From NCBI RefSeq assembly GCF_001029445.1, contig NZ_LDOT01000027.1, positions 51,574 through 115,573 on the forward strand: a DNA stretch of 64,000 nucleotides, in the 5' to 3' direction. The position numbers and the translations under genes are program-made. Below, one piece after another: positions 9,601 through 17,591 of this stretch (position 1 is the first letter of the stretch; each line of letters begins with the position of its first letter). The DNA is from Photobacterium aquae (GTDB lineage: Bacteria > Pseudomonadota > Gammaproteobacteria > Enterobacterales > Vibrionaceae). The notes beneath the pieces are model-generated. The model was not told where the DNA came from. It saw only the letters and a list, made by a program, of their open reading frames with translations, and made no database searches.

Positions 9601-11960
9601 GCCGCTTGGCCGATGCCGTAGGTGTTTCATTGGGCGGCAGCAATGTCACGCCGACCAATCAGGCATTCTGTGGGTCTTCATACTATTGCCAGACTATGTA
9701 TCCGAATCTGCATGTATCAAGTCAGTATGATTTGGTGGTACTTGAGCGTTTCCCTGATGTAAACGGCAAACCGCCATTTACTGTCGTTGAGGGGGAAAAT
9801 GGCAAAGGTGTGGTTCAGTGGGCTCCGCCGGTCGATATGCCGGATTTGGAAGTGCCAAAATATGACTGGCCGCGTCTAGATGCAAACGGTAACCCTGTTC
9901 TGGATAAGAATGGCGTGCCAATTGTTGATAACAAGTACGCTCACCATTTCGTGAAGAGCGAAGCGGAGAAGCTTGAGAAAATCAAAGAGCTTCAAGAAGC
10001 GTTCCCGGGTACGCCTGTTTGTACCCACAGTTACGAGTATGAGTTTAACTGTATTGAAACGCGTAAAGGTGACGGTGTTCCGGTATTTGGTAACTACCAC
10101 CGTGCGAATTTCGACCGCTATGAAATGAGCCCGGATGTGGTGACCAGCATGGTCAAGGCGGCCAACTTGGGCAGTAACGTGACGGCGTTGATGGAGCATG
10201 AGTTGTACTACCGTACTAAGGGTAAGCAAGGTACACGACTATCAACAGTAGAGTTGAACCAGACTTACGACAACTTGTCTGTATGGCTGTGGAACGATAA
10301 CCAGTACGCTTACAACCCTCTGGTTCAAGATGAGCTTGGGTTTAAAACCTTGGTGGATATGCTGAACTGCTATACCAACAATGCGCATGGTGGCGGACTA
10401 ACTTGTTCTGATGAGTTAGCGAGCAAGTTGATTGAGCATGGAATGATCCATAGTGAGGGTGAATTGGCAGGCCAAATGAACCCGAGTTACCCACTGAATT
10501 ATATGGAAAAGCCGCTGACACGTATCATGCTTGGCCGTTCGTTCTGGGATCATGACATTGTGGTTGATACCACGAAGTATCCGGGGCGTACGAGTGGTTC
10601 GGGCACTGCAGGTTCAGCTCTGATCGAAACATCTGGTAGGGCAGTAACCTTCTCGGCCGGCAATAATCAGTCGACGGGTTTCTGGGCTCCTCAGTTGCAA
10701 GAAGTGACCGTGGATGGTGGCGTGAAGGCGACCATTACGGTGATGATGGCGGATGATCTGACCGGTAAGCCGCAGCATGAGACCCGCTTGAACCGTCCGC
10801 CGCGTATGCAGATGAGTTTTGCCCACGATGGTAGTTCAACGTCGTTCAAAGTACCGTACGGCGGTCTGATCACCATTAAACCGCATGAAGTAGCGGCTGG
10901 GGGGAACACTCAGGTTACCTTTACACTTAGTGGTGTAGAGCGTGCGGCATGGTGGAAAGATGGTGCATGGATCCATTCACCAGCGGAGGCAACGGCCCCG
11001 ATTGCAGAAGTGGATACCGGAACATTTATCTATACTACGGCAATCAATAACGTTCGAACGGCAGATTTGGCTAAGTTTAGCCAGGAGATGAACCGTTTTG
11101 CGAATGCTGCTAGTGATTTCTATGGGCGTGATGAGGTAACCGAGAATGGTATGCACCGTCGCTTTACTTACGATGGCCTAAAAGACTTCCGCCATCGTTT
11201 TGTGAACGATGTGCAGATCTCGATTGGTGCCGCTCACTCGGGTTATCCTGTGATGAACAGCTCCTTTAATGCTCAATCAACGACGATTCCGACCAATGCG
11301 GTGGATGATTGGTTGCTATGGCATGAGGTTGGACATAACTTGGCAGCAGCGCCGTTTAGCGTGGCGGGTTCGACTGAAGTGACCAATAATATTCTTGCGC
11401 TATACATGCAAGAATTGGAAGGCCGAAATGACAATCCAGAAATGGATCGCATTAAATTTGATATTCAGAAGGCCCCACAATGGCTGAGTAGCAACAGTGG
11501 CCATGCATGGGCACATGGTGATGCGGGCATGCGTTTGGTGATGTTTGGTCAGTTGAAGGTATGGGCTGAAACCCACTTCAAGATCGATGATTGGTATACC
11601 GAAGCGGCTAGCAAACCAACCATCTATAACCAAGATGAAGGTTGGAACATGTTTAAGCTGATGCACCGTAAAGCACGTGGCGATGTACAGGGTGATAACG
11701 GTATTAACTACTGTAGCGCAAGTGATACGAAGCTTTCCGGCGAAGATTTGCTGATGGTATGTGCATCGCACGTATCTGGCTACGATTTGAGTGACTTCTT
11801 CACGCAGTGGAACGCCGGTGAGTCCAGTTCAACCAGCGCCGATGGCACGAAGACGTATTCAGGTGGTGTTGTTGAGAGCAGACTTGGTCTAAATATGCTT
11901 AATACTATGAAGCTACCAAAACCTGATTCAGGTCCGGAGTCGGTTAGCCAATTACGGTAA
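6684..11960 (+). CDS. acfD: AcfD/SslE-like lipoprotein, M60-family metalloprotease (mucinase type)
   Basis: A large secreted or surface lipoprotein of 1758 aa, probably a zinc protease acting on mucin-type glycoproteins. The signal peptide ends in lipobox LAGC, with Cys18 as the lipidated residue when the ATG at 6684 is used; an upstream TTG at 6660 is also in frame and neither has a strong ribosome site. Three cadherin-like repeats start near residues 38, 136 and 230, each opening with NHAP and holding a DKDGD or DADDD calcium-type motif. The SslE/AcfD body follows, and near the C-terminus lies the M60 motif H1547-E-V-G-H1551 followed by a downstream Glu (HExxH-x(13)-E). The gene stands alone, with no type II secretion genes beside it. 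In V. cholerae and E. coli homologues are colonisation factors; the substrate here is unknown. Confidence 0.88.
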   Translation: MHKKLILSTLVTLALAGCQDDSNHTSGPDIPVIPESNNHAPSISSISEVKLLVGETKEIQIQAADKDGDVLQYALDGNPTWAKINQSGMLTLSPSAEDSGTYTFAITVSDGKVVSKANVVVKVSISMTPVDPDAVNHAPVISPLSNVHLVTGQSHKVQVSASDKDGDELTYVLEGDQNWASIDQNGTLKLFPQANNTGTHRFTVSVSDGSMSANTSMLVTVSDSTMPDNNHAPVITPMPDVVLKAGETVEQQVTATDADDDPLTFTLSGNPSWVVIDNKGMLTLKPTEEHVGTVHFFVIVSDGYLSQEATVRVTVQQPMLPVFPIQTYEGSLLSSGKVISGDVSCNGESLQNGKFMIKQGTPFTCDFGGTTLGEFTAPFPNYDEEFKDEIVPTSFDIKEQKGGKIGENATKVLSSISTCDDTQVICLDEFYELDIAAVYSQLEKQKEVDDFLKAQEAKATDEIGKAPSSHVDNNIVPAVSGGSNDLNSGFVSSAAEASLAYKPSAEAKVLTTSVLTDANGMPLSGISFFSANSVGVTNESGEFEYLWGDKISFGIDTFEFGSVTGNKIDFKLTDVTDNPVAKANIQALLNRYGTDNGNTLVISDKVKNTFALYPNVINELINLNLPNGGKLEGTEFLLPDEFEAQFSHGLTAIIDAELRKPMRLLRSASNVFNLNDGAYVTNSLNAIFKGVTSFHVFNDNSSFYGATGYTRGMRALNLSNEAFPVMMPRTDINRELPFGEKQAWTREGKPYLAAFPGFEMTEIPTVSKDNATYGFPFVTAGLLGKGKVVFMGNSMYPSILSCPENYWADNQLRIDSANKSCTTAIDMVNDPQDDHGSMKRFFDNLFAWFAPGADGLPVNVATNIETATAARRHLGSGQPYDFFISPDYGLGTVTPLAKDGFAGLSAKDTPILILQAYQTRTLGDGMTVRFIADTENPNLSQDDITALIRYINEGGNVLFMDAIDGNANPEPIGRLADAVGVSLGGSNVTPTNQAFCGSSYYCQTMYPNLHVSSQYDLVVLERFPDVNGKPPFTVVEGENGKGVVQWAPPVDMPDLEVPKYDWPRLDANGNPVLDKNGVPIVDNKYAHHFVKSEAEKLEKIKELQEAFPGTPVCTHSYEYEFNCIETRKGDGVPVFGNYHRANFDRYEMSPDVVTSMVKAANLGSNVTALMEHELYYRTKGKQGTRLSTVELNQTYDNLSVWLWNDNQYAYNPLVQDELGFKTLVDMLNCYTNNAHGGGLTCSDELASKLIEHGMIHSEGELAGQMNPSYPLNYMEKPLTRIMLGRSFWDHDIVVDTTKYPGRTSGSGTAGSALIETSGRAVTFSAGNNQSTGFWAPQLQEVTVDGGVKATITVMMADDLTGKPQHETRLNRPPRMQMSFAHDGSSTSFKVPYGGLITIKPHEVAAGGNTQVTFTLSGVERAAWWKDGAWIHSPAEATAPIAEVDTGTFIYTTAINNVRTADLAKFSQEMNRFANAASDFYGRDEVTENGMHRRFTYDGLKDFRHRFVNDVQISIGAAHSGYPVMNSSFNAQSTTIPTNAVDDWLLWHEVGHNLAAAPFSVAGSTEVTNNILALYMQELEGRNDNPEMDRIKFDIQKAPQWLSSNSGHAWAHGDAGMRLVMFGQLKVWAETHFKIDDWYTEAASKPTIYNQDEGWNMFKLMHRKARGDVQGDNGINYCSASDTKLSGEDLLMVCASHVSGYDLSDFFTQWNAGESSSTSADGTKTYSGGVVESRLGLNMLNTMKLPKPDSGPESVSQLR

Positions 11961-11993
11961 TGCTGTTTAACGTTCAATAATATGAACAGAGCA

Positions 11994-12023
11994 AAACGGG
12001 GTTCTTTGGAGCCCCGTTTTTTT
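11994..12023 (+). terminator. Rho-independent terminator after the M60 lipoprotein gene
   Basis: AAACGGGG (11994-12001) pairs with CCCCGTTT (12012-12019) and runs into a T tract. It lies 34 nt after the stop codon, before the convergent transporter remnant. Confidence 0.88.
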
Positions 12024-12059
12024 GTATCTCAGGAATGGCATTTTTCGATCACGTCAGCA

Positions 12060-12981
12060 TTACGCCATACGCTGAGCTTGCCGCTTCTGCCAGCGCGGGA
12101 TGACGGTGTTGCTGAGGTTGGCAAGAACAATCAGACTCAGCCCCAGTATTTTATCCAGACCGAAATCGGTATCGAAAAAAGCCAATTGCCAGATTAGTGC
12201 AAAGATAAGATTGGTGAAAATCAAGGGGGCAAGTTGTGAGCCTGTTTCCGCCAGCCGATAGGCCATGGATCTGAACATCTGGGTGCTGACAATGCTCAGG
12301 GTCAAGATAATCAGAAAGGCGATTGTCGCGGCTAGGTTATAAGGGCTATCAGGCAAGATGGTTGAGCCGCTACTGACGGTGTGGAATGTCGCGAAGGGCA
12401 GCAGGATGATGGCTGCCAGCATAAAACACCATCCGTTTAGGGCTGCGGGCGGGATGCCGGATTTTGCTCCCTGAAATAGGGTGACCTGCGACAAGGCATT
12501 GAATAAGCCAGCGGCAATACCGATAAACAATTCCGGCCGCAGTGAAAAACCTACAGGGCTTCCGGCTTGGAGAATGACACCAGTAAAAGTCAGGCAGAGG
12601 TTCAATAGCGTGAGGCAATGAAAGGGAGTTTTGTATAAGAGTTTTTCTAACAACGGGATAAAAAGTGGCCCGGTGCTAAATAGCAACAACGCTTTCTACG
12701 AGTGTGAGATGACGAAGGGCGATGAGAAAACAGATTTGACTCCCCACAACGCATAGGGCTCGGATGACAATTGGGCGGGATGATGTTTTGTCAGGAAGGG
12801 CCCAGCCGCTGATCCTCAGCAGGCCTAGCATTATGGCTGCAGGAAGAAAAAAACGCAGGAAACCGAGCGTTTCTGTGGCAAAGCTCTCACTGAGTAGTTT
12901 TCCCATCAATCCATTGAGTGAGAGGCTGAATGTCGATACCAGCATAAATAGAGTCGGTCGAAGATTGCTGGGCTGGGGCAT
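12060..12981 (-). pseudogene. EamA/DMT-family transporter interrupted by a frameshift
   Basis: Two overlapping frames together make one drug/metabolite exporter of about 305 aa. The 5' part (12981 down to 12676) starts at an ATG with a GAGGAA ribosome site and ends RHLTLVESVVAI-stop. The 3' part (from about 12689 down to 12060) continues with LLFSTGPLFIPLLEK in another frame and runs to a normal C-terminus. Both parts are rich in membrane segments and match the order expected for paired EamA domains. The break falls in the GTTGTTGCTATTT stretch around 12680-12692 and needs a gain or loss of one or two bases. It is either a recent inactivation or a sequencing error. It is divergent from the LysR gene, which may have regulated it. 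Confidence 0.75.
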
Positions 12982-13070
12982 GGTGCATTATTCCTCATAG
13001 AGTGTTCGATATGGGCTGTCGCGTTAGCTGATTTTTTTCCGCTGTTTTACAGGTGCTAGTTGAGGTGCTG

Positions 13071-13087
13071 TGACATTATCAATGTCA
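13071..13087. promoter_or_regulatory. Perfect dyad between the EamA transporter and LysR genes
   Basis: TGACATT-ATC-AATGTCA is a perfect 7-3-7 inverted repeat, 81 nt before the LysR start and 90 nt before the transporter start. A site in a divergent LysR/target promoter is the classic place for a LysR-type operator. It does not fit the common T-N11-A rule, so assignment to this regulator is inference. Confidence 0.45.
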
Positions 13088-13167
13088 TCAGTGTAGGAAG
13101 CTTGAGCCTTTGAAAAAAGCGAGTAATACTGACTAAATATGTTAGAAAAACTTACAGGTTATCAAGG

Positions 13168-14094
13168 GTGAGAAAGCTTGTTCCATTGAAGTCTATATAT
13201 GCGTTCGTCGCGGTAGCCGAGATGGGCAGTATGACCGAGGCGGCTGCGGTGCTCAGTGTGAGTCATTCAGCGATAAGTCAATCTATAAAGATGCTGGAAA
13301 CCCAGCTTGGTGTTGTTCTGTTCCGGCGGGTTGGTCGCCGTGTCGAGTTGAATAATGATGGTCGCCGGTATTACCGGAAGGTGGCGCCAGCTTTGACACA
13401 GATAGTCGAGGCCAGCGAGTCTTTGGCTCGGCGTCGCCATGGCAACCGTCTTACGCTAAATATGGTGAATACACTGGCGCTCCATTGGTGGATCCCCAGG
13501 GTTTCGGATTTTCAGCAGTATGCCCCGGATATAGATGTCCGTATATCTAACATTATCCATACCTTCGATCTTGAACTAGAGGGGGTGGACGTCGCTCTTT
13601 TGCATGGTGATGTGAATGATTGGCAAGATTATTATTGTGAGAAACTGGGCGACGATCAGTTGATTATGGTGTGTAGTCCCTATTTGCTTGAGGAGGCTGC
13701 ACAACGTAATCCTCTATCCAATGGAAGCCCCCCTTCTCCAGATACCCTGCTGGCTCGTTATCCTGCTATTTTTGCAACCAATCCCCGCCGTCAAAATGAT
13801 TGGCAGATATGGTGTGAGGCTTATCTGCTTCCGGTGCCAAGTCAGCAGAAAAATTTATCATTTACCTCTTCGCTGCATGCGTTACAGGCGACAGTTCGCC
13901 GTTTGGGGGTGTTGATCACCCACAAGCAGTTTGTGCGGGATGATATTCAGCATGGGATGTTAGTACAGATCGGTGAAGCGGTTTTGAATCCTTATCAGGC
14001 ATTTTATTTTGTTTGCCGGCCGGAAAAGCTTCGTGAAGAGAGCATCATCGCTTTGCGAAATTGGTTCCACCGTCAATTTTCTGGTCAAGGATAG
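13168..14094 (+). CDS. LysR-family transcriptional regulator (GcvA-like)
   Basis: DNA-binding regulator of 308 aa, the normal LysR length. Residues about 5-64 form the LysR winged helix-turn-helix (AFVAVAEMGSMTEAAAVLSV and SHSAISQSIKMLETQLG). The rest is a periplasmic-binding-protein-like effector domain; its W-I-P-R-V-S-D-F start resembles GcvA/AmpR-type members. The start is a GTG with a moderate AGG site about 9 nt upstream. It is divergent from the frameshifted EamA transporter, a common regulator-target arrangement. The effector is unknown. Confidence 0.85.
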   Translation: MRKLVPLKSIYAFVAVAEMGSMTEAAAVLSVSHSAISQSIKMLETQLGVVLFRRVGRRVELNNDGRRYYRKVAPALTQIVEASESLARRRHGNRLTLNMVNTLALHWWIPRVSDFQQYAPDIDVRISNIIHTFDLELEGVDVALLHGDVNDWQDYYCEKLGDDQLIMVCSPYLLEEAAQRNPLSNGSPPSPDTLLARYPAIFATNPRRQNDWQIWCEAYLLPVPSQQKNLSFTSSLHALQATVRRLGVLITHKQFVRDDIQHGMLVQIGEAVLNPYQAFYFVCRPEKLREESIIALRNWFHRQFSGQG

Positions 14095-14124
14095 GTGCGG
14101 TGTGAGGGACTGAAACACACGATC

Positions 14125-14154
14125 AAAAAAGCCCTTACAACTGAGTAAGGGCTT
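14125..14154 (-). terminator. Intrinsic terminator of the chitinase gene (minus strand)
   Basis: AAGCCCTTAC (14129-14138) pairs with GTAAGGGCTT (14145-14154) around a 6-nt loop. Six A residues (14125-14130) on the plus strand give the T tract when read on the minus strand. It follows the chitinase stop by 28 nt and separates it from the convergent LysR gene. Confidence 0.87.
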
Positions 14155-14181
14155 GGTATTTATGTCTGATGCAAGCAAACC

Positions 14182-15909
14182 TTATTTACAAGGTACTTCA
14201 TTCCAGAACCAGTTGCTGGCTGTTGGTGATTCCCATACGCCAGGGTTGTTCTTGGCAACGAAGCATTTGCCGCCATTGGTAACCATATCGCCATTGCTGA
14301 CTTTGGTCTGGCCTGCAACCCATTCAGTGACGCCTGCTGGTGGCTCTGGATTCACTGGCGGTTCAACCGGTGGTTCTACAGGCGGTTCCGGATTTACAGG
14401 TGGCTCAACGGGTGGTTCAGGGTTTACCGGTGGCTCAACTGGAGGGGTTGTCCCTGAAATTTGTTTCCATGGGCCACCTTGGGTTGGCTCGTTGCCTTGA
14501 GTCCACCACTTGGCTTCGTAGTTGCCGCCCTTATAGCTGACTTTGTCCCCACCGGTGTAAACTTTGGTCGCTTCCCAAGCTGGGAATTCACCTGGTTCAG
14601 GGTCTGGATCTGGGTTTGGACCAGGGCCAGGACCTGGGCCCGGTGGGACATCATCAACGACACGTACATCAGGCCAGCTGATTTGGGCATCGTAAACGTC
14701 AGTGACACACTTCTCGTAGTCGCCTTTTACCAATGCCGAGTAGGCTGTCTGGTAACCAACGAGCTTACACTCGAAAGATACGCCGCCAGGACGGTCGGAG
14801 TGGTATTTGTAATCGGCTTCCCAGTTGGTGTAAAGCACATCGGTTGCGCCGTTCAGGTTGAGGCTGCCGTAAGGCGTTTGCTGCCAACAGGTGTTGACTT
14901 CATCAGGCTCAACAGGGATCTGGTAGTGGCTCTGCAAACCTTCCCAGTAGCGAATACGGTTAACGGGTTGGCCTTTGTCTTTGTTTTGCTCGCCACACTC
15001 GATACCACCGTTGATCACGTTGATTGTGGTACCGAAGCCGAACCCAATACCTGCATCTTTTTCACGCTGTGATGGTGTCCAAGTACGGTCGATAACGTGC
15101 AGCATTGCTGGCTTTGGAGCCTGCGGAGTCAGGAAGAACCAGATTGCCGAAGCGAGGTTCAGCCAAGAGTCGGCCACTAAGCCCGGGTTATTCAGCAGTA
15201 CGGTCGCATCGCCATCGTACATGGCTTCGGAGAATGCGCCGTAGTTGAAGTGGTAAGACAGCTGCTTGGCACCGCGGCCGAAGTAGCCTTGGCCGTCAGC
15301 ACATGGCCACTTGCGGTTTTGCCAGTCGTTGCCGCCACAGCCGGTGGTATAGCCCGGTTGGCCTTCAGACCAGCCCATTTCACGAACGTGAACCAAGGCT
15401 TGCTGCCATTCTTCAAGACCCTTAGGGTTGTCCCAATGGTTGTCTACGGCAATGTGGCCGCCTGTTTCTTGGGCAAAGTGGGCAAAGGCTGTGATGATAG
15501 ACTTTTTACAGATGGCATCGGCATCTCGACCATCGGTGTAATCGCCACAAAAAGCAGGGAACTTACCAATAGCGCGAAGGAAGCGGGTATAGGTGTATTC
15601 CGGTGCAGCCATGTCGGTCAGGAATTTCCACTCGGTTTCAGGGAATACCTTTTCGGCGCGGATAACGTTAGACGGGTTCGAGGCTAAGCCTGGCAAAATG
15701 GCTTCGACTTTATTGTTTGGCAGTGTTTCCAATGCTTTTGCCCAGACCGCGTACATTGGATCGGCTGTTTTGGCTTTTTCAGCCGCTTCGATGTCGGCGC
15801 GAGGGATGATGTAGCCACCTGGATTCTCAGGGTCTGGCTGAATGTTCATCGCAAAGCTGTTGGCGGCAAGGGTGCAACCAACAACGGCGACTAGGCGTTT
15901 TAGTTTCAT
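14182..15909 (-). CDS. Secreted GH19 chitinase with two chitin-binding modules
   Basis: Hydrolyses chitin outside the cell. A signal peptide (MKLKRLVAVVGCTLAANSFA) leads to a GH19 catalytic domain at about residues 80-400, with the likely general acid E148 in AQETGGH. A Pro/Gly linker (PPGPGPGPGPNPDPDPEPG) leads to a CBM5/12 module with the aromatic pattern W-x-K-V-Y and Y-x-A-K-W-W-T-Q-G. A second linker of repeated PEPPVEPPVN units leads to a final CBM5/12-like module ending W-F-W-N-E-V-P-C-K. Length is 575 aa. An AAGGGAA ribosome site lies about 8 nt before the ATG. GH19 chitinases are frequent in Vibrionaceae. Secretion is probably by type II, which is inference. Confidence 0.92.
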   Translation of the reverse strand: MKLKRLVAVVGCTLAANSFAMNIQPDPENPGGYIIPRADIEAAEKAKTADPMYAVWAKALETLPNNKVEAILPGLASNPSNVIRAEKVFPETEWKFLTDMAAPEYTYTRFLRAIGKFPAFCGDYTDGRDADAICKKSIITAFAHFAQETGGHIAVDNHWDNPKGLEEWQQALVHVREMGWSEGQPGYTTGCGGNDWQNRKWPCADGQGYFGRGAKQLSYHFNYGAFSEAMYDGDATVLLNNPGLVADSWLNLASAIWFFLTPQAPKPAMLHVIDRTWTPSQREKDAGIGFGFGTTINVINGGIECGEQNKDKGQPVNRIRYWEGLQSHYQIPVEPDEVNTCWQQTPYGSLNLNGATDVLYTNWEADYKYHSDRPGGVSFECKLVGYQTAYSALVKGDYEKCVTDVYDAQISWPDVRVVDDVPPGPGPGPGPNPDPDPEPGEFPAWEATKVYTGGDKVSYKGGNYEAKWWTQGNEPTQGGPWKQISGTTPPVEPPVNPEPPVEPPVNPEPPVEPPVEPPVNPEPPAGVTEWVAGQTKVSNGDMVTNGGKCFVAKNNPGVWESPTASNWFWNEVPCK

Positions 15910-16618
15910 AAGAGTATTCCCTTAACGAGCATTTAAGACCTTTTTGATGTGCTACCACCTTCGTGGCTGACTAATGTTGACAACTAGAACTCTTTTCTTT
16001 TTCGGTTCTTAAAAAAAGTGTGTGTAAACGAAGCCAGTAGGCAGCGCACATCGTACGTTACCGCCTAAATATATAGCAATTTGCATTGGGTGATTGCTGG
16101 GACTAAGGTCACTTAAAATTCTGCCAAGTGGCCATTCTTCGTGGTAATTCGCTAAATAACCTTTGTTTGGTTTGTTCTGTTAGTTAAATATCTTGATATT
16201 TCGTACGTTGGCACTTGCGAGTGGAAAAGCGGGCTTTTTTAAGGAAATTGAATAAGTGCGAGGAAGCTCTTTGTGTTGTGGAAATCTTGACAGAAGGCGA
16301 CATTGATTTTTTAACGGTGATTCCAATGTTTATCTTTACGGGTCGCTCGGAATAGGTGATTGAGCGTTATTGATACCTTTTGTAAAAAGAAAAATCGGAG
16401 TTGCTCTGTTATATCGGTGTAAATGTCGGTACCTGCCATAAACGATCATGCTGTCTCACCGAATGTGACCGCTTTTGTTTTTTTACCATATAAATATCGG
16501 AAAAAGAGGTATCTATTGACGTTGTCATGAATAATGTTTCACCGCAAATAGTGACAATTTTGCCAATAGGCAGAGGCTGGCTTGCTAGGTCAGGGAAGAA
16601 AACAAGGTATTGAGGTGT
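15910..16618. other. Intergenic region between chitinase and acetyltransferase
   Basis: About 700 bp holding the divergent promoters of both genes. No gene is convincing; a 94-codon minus-strand frame at 16409-16693 overlaps the acetyltransferase and has no recognisable domain. A possible sigma-70 promoter, TTGACA at 16287-16292 with a weak TTTAAC 17 nt later, points toward the acetyltransferase but is far from it. Nothing else stands out. Confidence 0.35.
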
Positions 16619-17227
16619 ATGACAGTGCAGACTGAAAAACAAAAAATGATCACAGGCCAGAAGTATCAAGCTTGGGATGAGGAGTTGATGCAAGATCGGA
16701 TGCGGGCAAAAAAATTGTGTTTTTCCCTCAACCAGACTTGCCCTACAGAGAGGCCTGCGCGTCAGGCGCTGATTAATGAACTGCTAACACAGCCTTGTGA
16801 TGCTTGGGTCGAATCGCCATTTAACTGCGATTATGGTTACAACATCAAAGTGGGCAGCGGTTTTTATGCCAATCATGGCTGCACTATTTTGGATTGCGCG
16901 CCTATTACTATAGGCAATAATTGCTTGTTGGCCCCCGGGGTGGTGATTGCAACGGCAGGACATCCGTTGGATCCTGTTGAGCGGGCTTCTGGCGAGGAGT
17001 TCGCCAAGGCCATTACGATAGGTAATAATGTGTGGTTGGGGGCCAATGTCACTGTTTGTCCAGGTGTGACGATTGGTGACAATGTCGTGGTAGGGGCTGG
17101 TAGTGTCGTGACTAAGGACTTGCCGCCAAATACGGTGTGTGTTGGTGTTCCTGCTAAGGCTGTACGGGTATTGACGCCGGACTCAGATAAGTTATCACTT
17201 CTGTCTTCAGCCAGTGTAGCTATCTGA
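16619..17227 (+). CDS. Maltose/galactoside O-acetyltransferase family (Maa/LacA/NodL type)
   Basis: Cytoplasmic hexapeptide-repeat acetyltransferase that moves acetyl from acetyl-CoA to a sugar hydroxyl. The N-terminal Mac domain (TEKQKMITGQKYQAWDEEL) is followed by left-handed beta-helix repeats (ITIGNN, VTIGDN, VVVGAGS), with the catalytic His in FYANHGCTILD. The length, 202 aa, is normal. A TTG at 16610 is in frame, but the ATG at 16619 matches family N-termini. Substrate cannot be told from sequence. It stands alone. Confidence 0.87.
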   Translation: MTVQTEKQKMITGQKYQAWDEELMQDRMRAKKLCFSLNQTCPTERPARQALINELLTQPCDAWVESPFNCDYGYNIKVGSGFYANHGCTILDCAPITIGNNCLLAPGVVIATAGHPLDPVERASGEEFAKAITIGNNVWLGANVTVCPGVTIGDNVVVGAGSVVTKDLPPNTVCVGVPAKAVRVLTPDSDKLSLLSSASVAI

Positions 17228-17401
17228 AAAATAAAAGAACTATGCAAGGAAGGGTGAAATTTAACCTAGTTTTTGATGTTGTTGAGGCGAATTATGCGAC
17301 ACATCACAAAATCGCTAGTGATTATAGTTTTATCCTTTAATTAACGGACTTTATCGAGATAATAAATCTACCTTGTTAGTTAATTCACGGTAGATATAAC
17401 T

Positions 17402-17500
17402 ATGCTAGAGCTTCTTTTCCCATTTATTTTTCTAACCACAGTGGTGGGGTTTAGCTTGTGGGGTTGGTGGCAGGCACTGCGGACTGTGTTTCATTTCTGA
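17402..17500 (+). CDS. Small single-span membrane protein, 32 aa (hypothetical)
   Basis: An ATG-started frame of 32 codons begins MLELLFPFIFLTTVVGFSL and ends in a WGWWQALR/VFHF tail: an almost unbroken hydrophobic helix followed by an aromatic and basic interface, the shape of a bacterial single-pass small protein. It is followed 43 nt later by a strong terminator in the same direction, which no other gene would need here, since the gene beyond is convergent. The ribosome site is weak. I do not recognise a family; the call rests on composition and on the terminator. Confidence 0.5.
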   Translation: MLELLFPFIFLTTVVGFSLWGWWQALRTVFHF

Positions 17501-17543
17501 GTGATTGTTCGCTTGCCGTATAGTGTTACCACTTGAAGATGTC

Positions 17544-17568
17544 AGCCAGCCTTTAGGGCTGGCTTTTT
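17544..17568 (+). terminator. Rho-independent terminator after the 32-aa ORF
   Basis: AGCCAGCC (17544-17551) pairs with GGCTGGCT (17557-17564) around a 5-nt loop, then TTTT. It implies a plus-strand transcript ending here. Confidence 0.8.
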
Positions 17569-17591
17569 GCTATTAGGCGCTTGGGTATACA

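Noticed and set aside
14153..14500. Plus-strand frame rich in GGSTGG repeats
   Set aside because: It is the antisense reading of the proline-rich chitinase linker.
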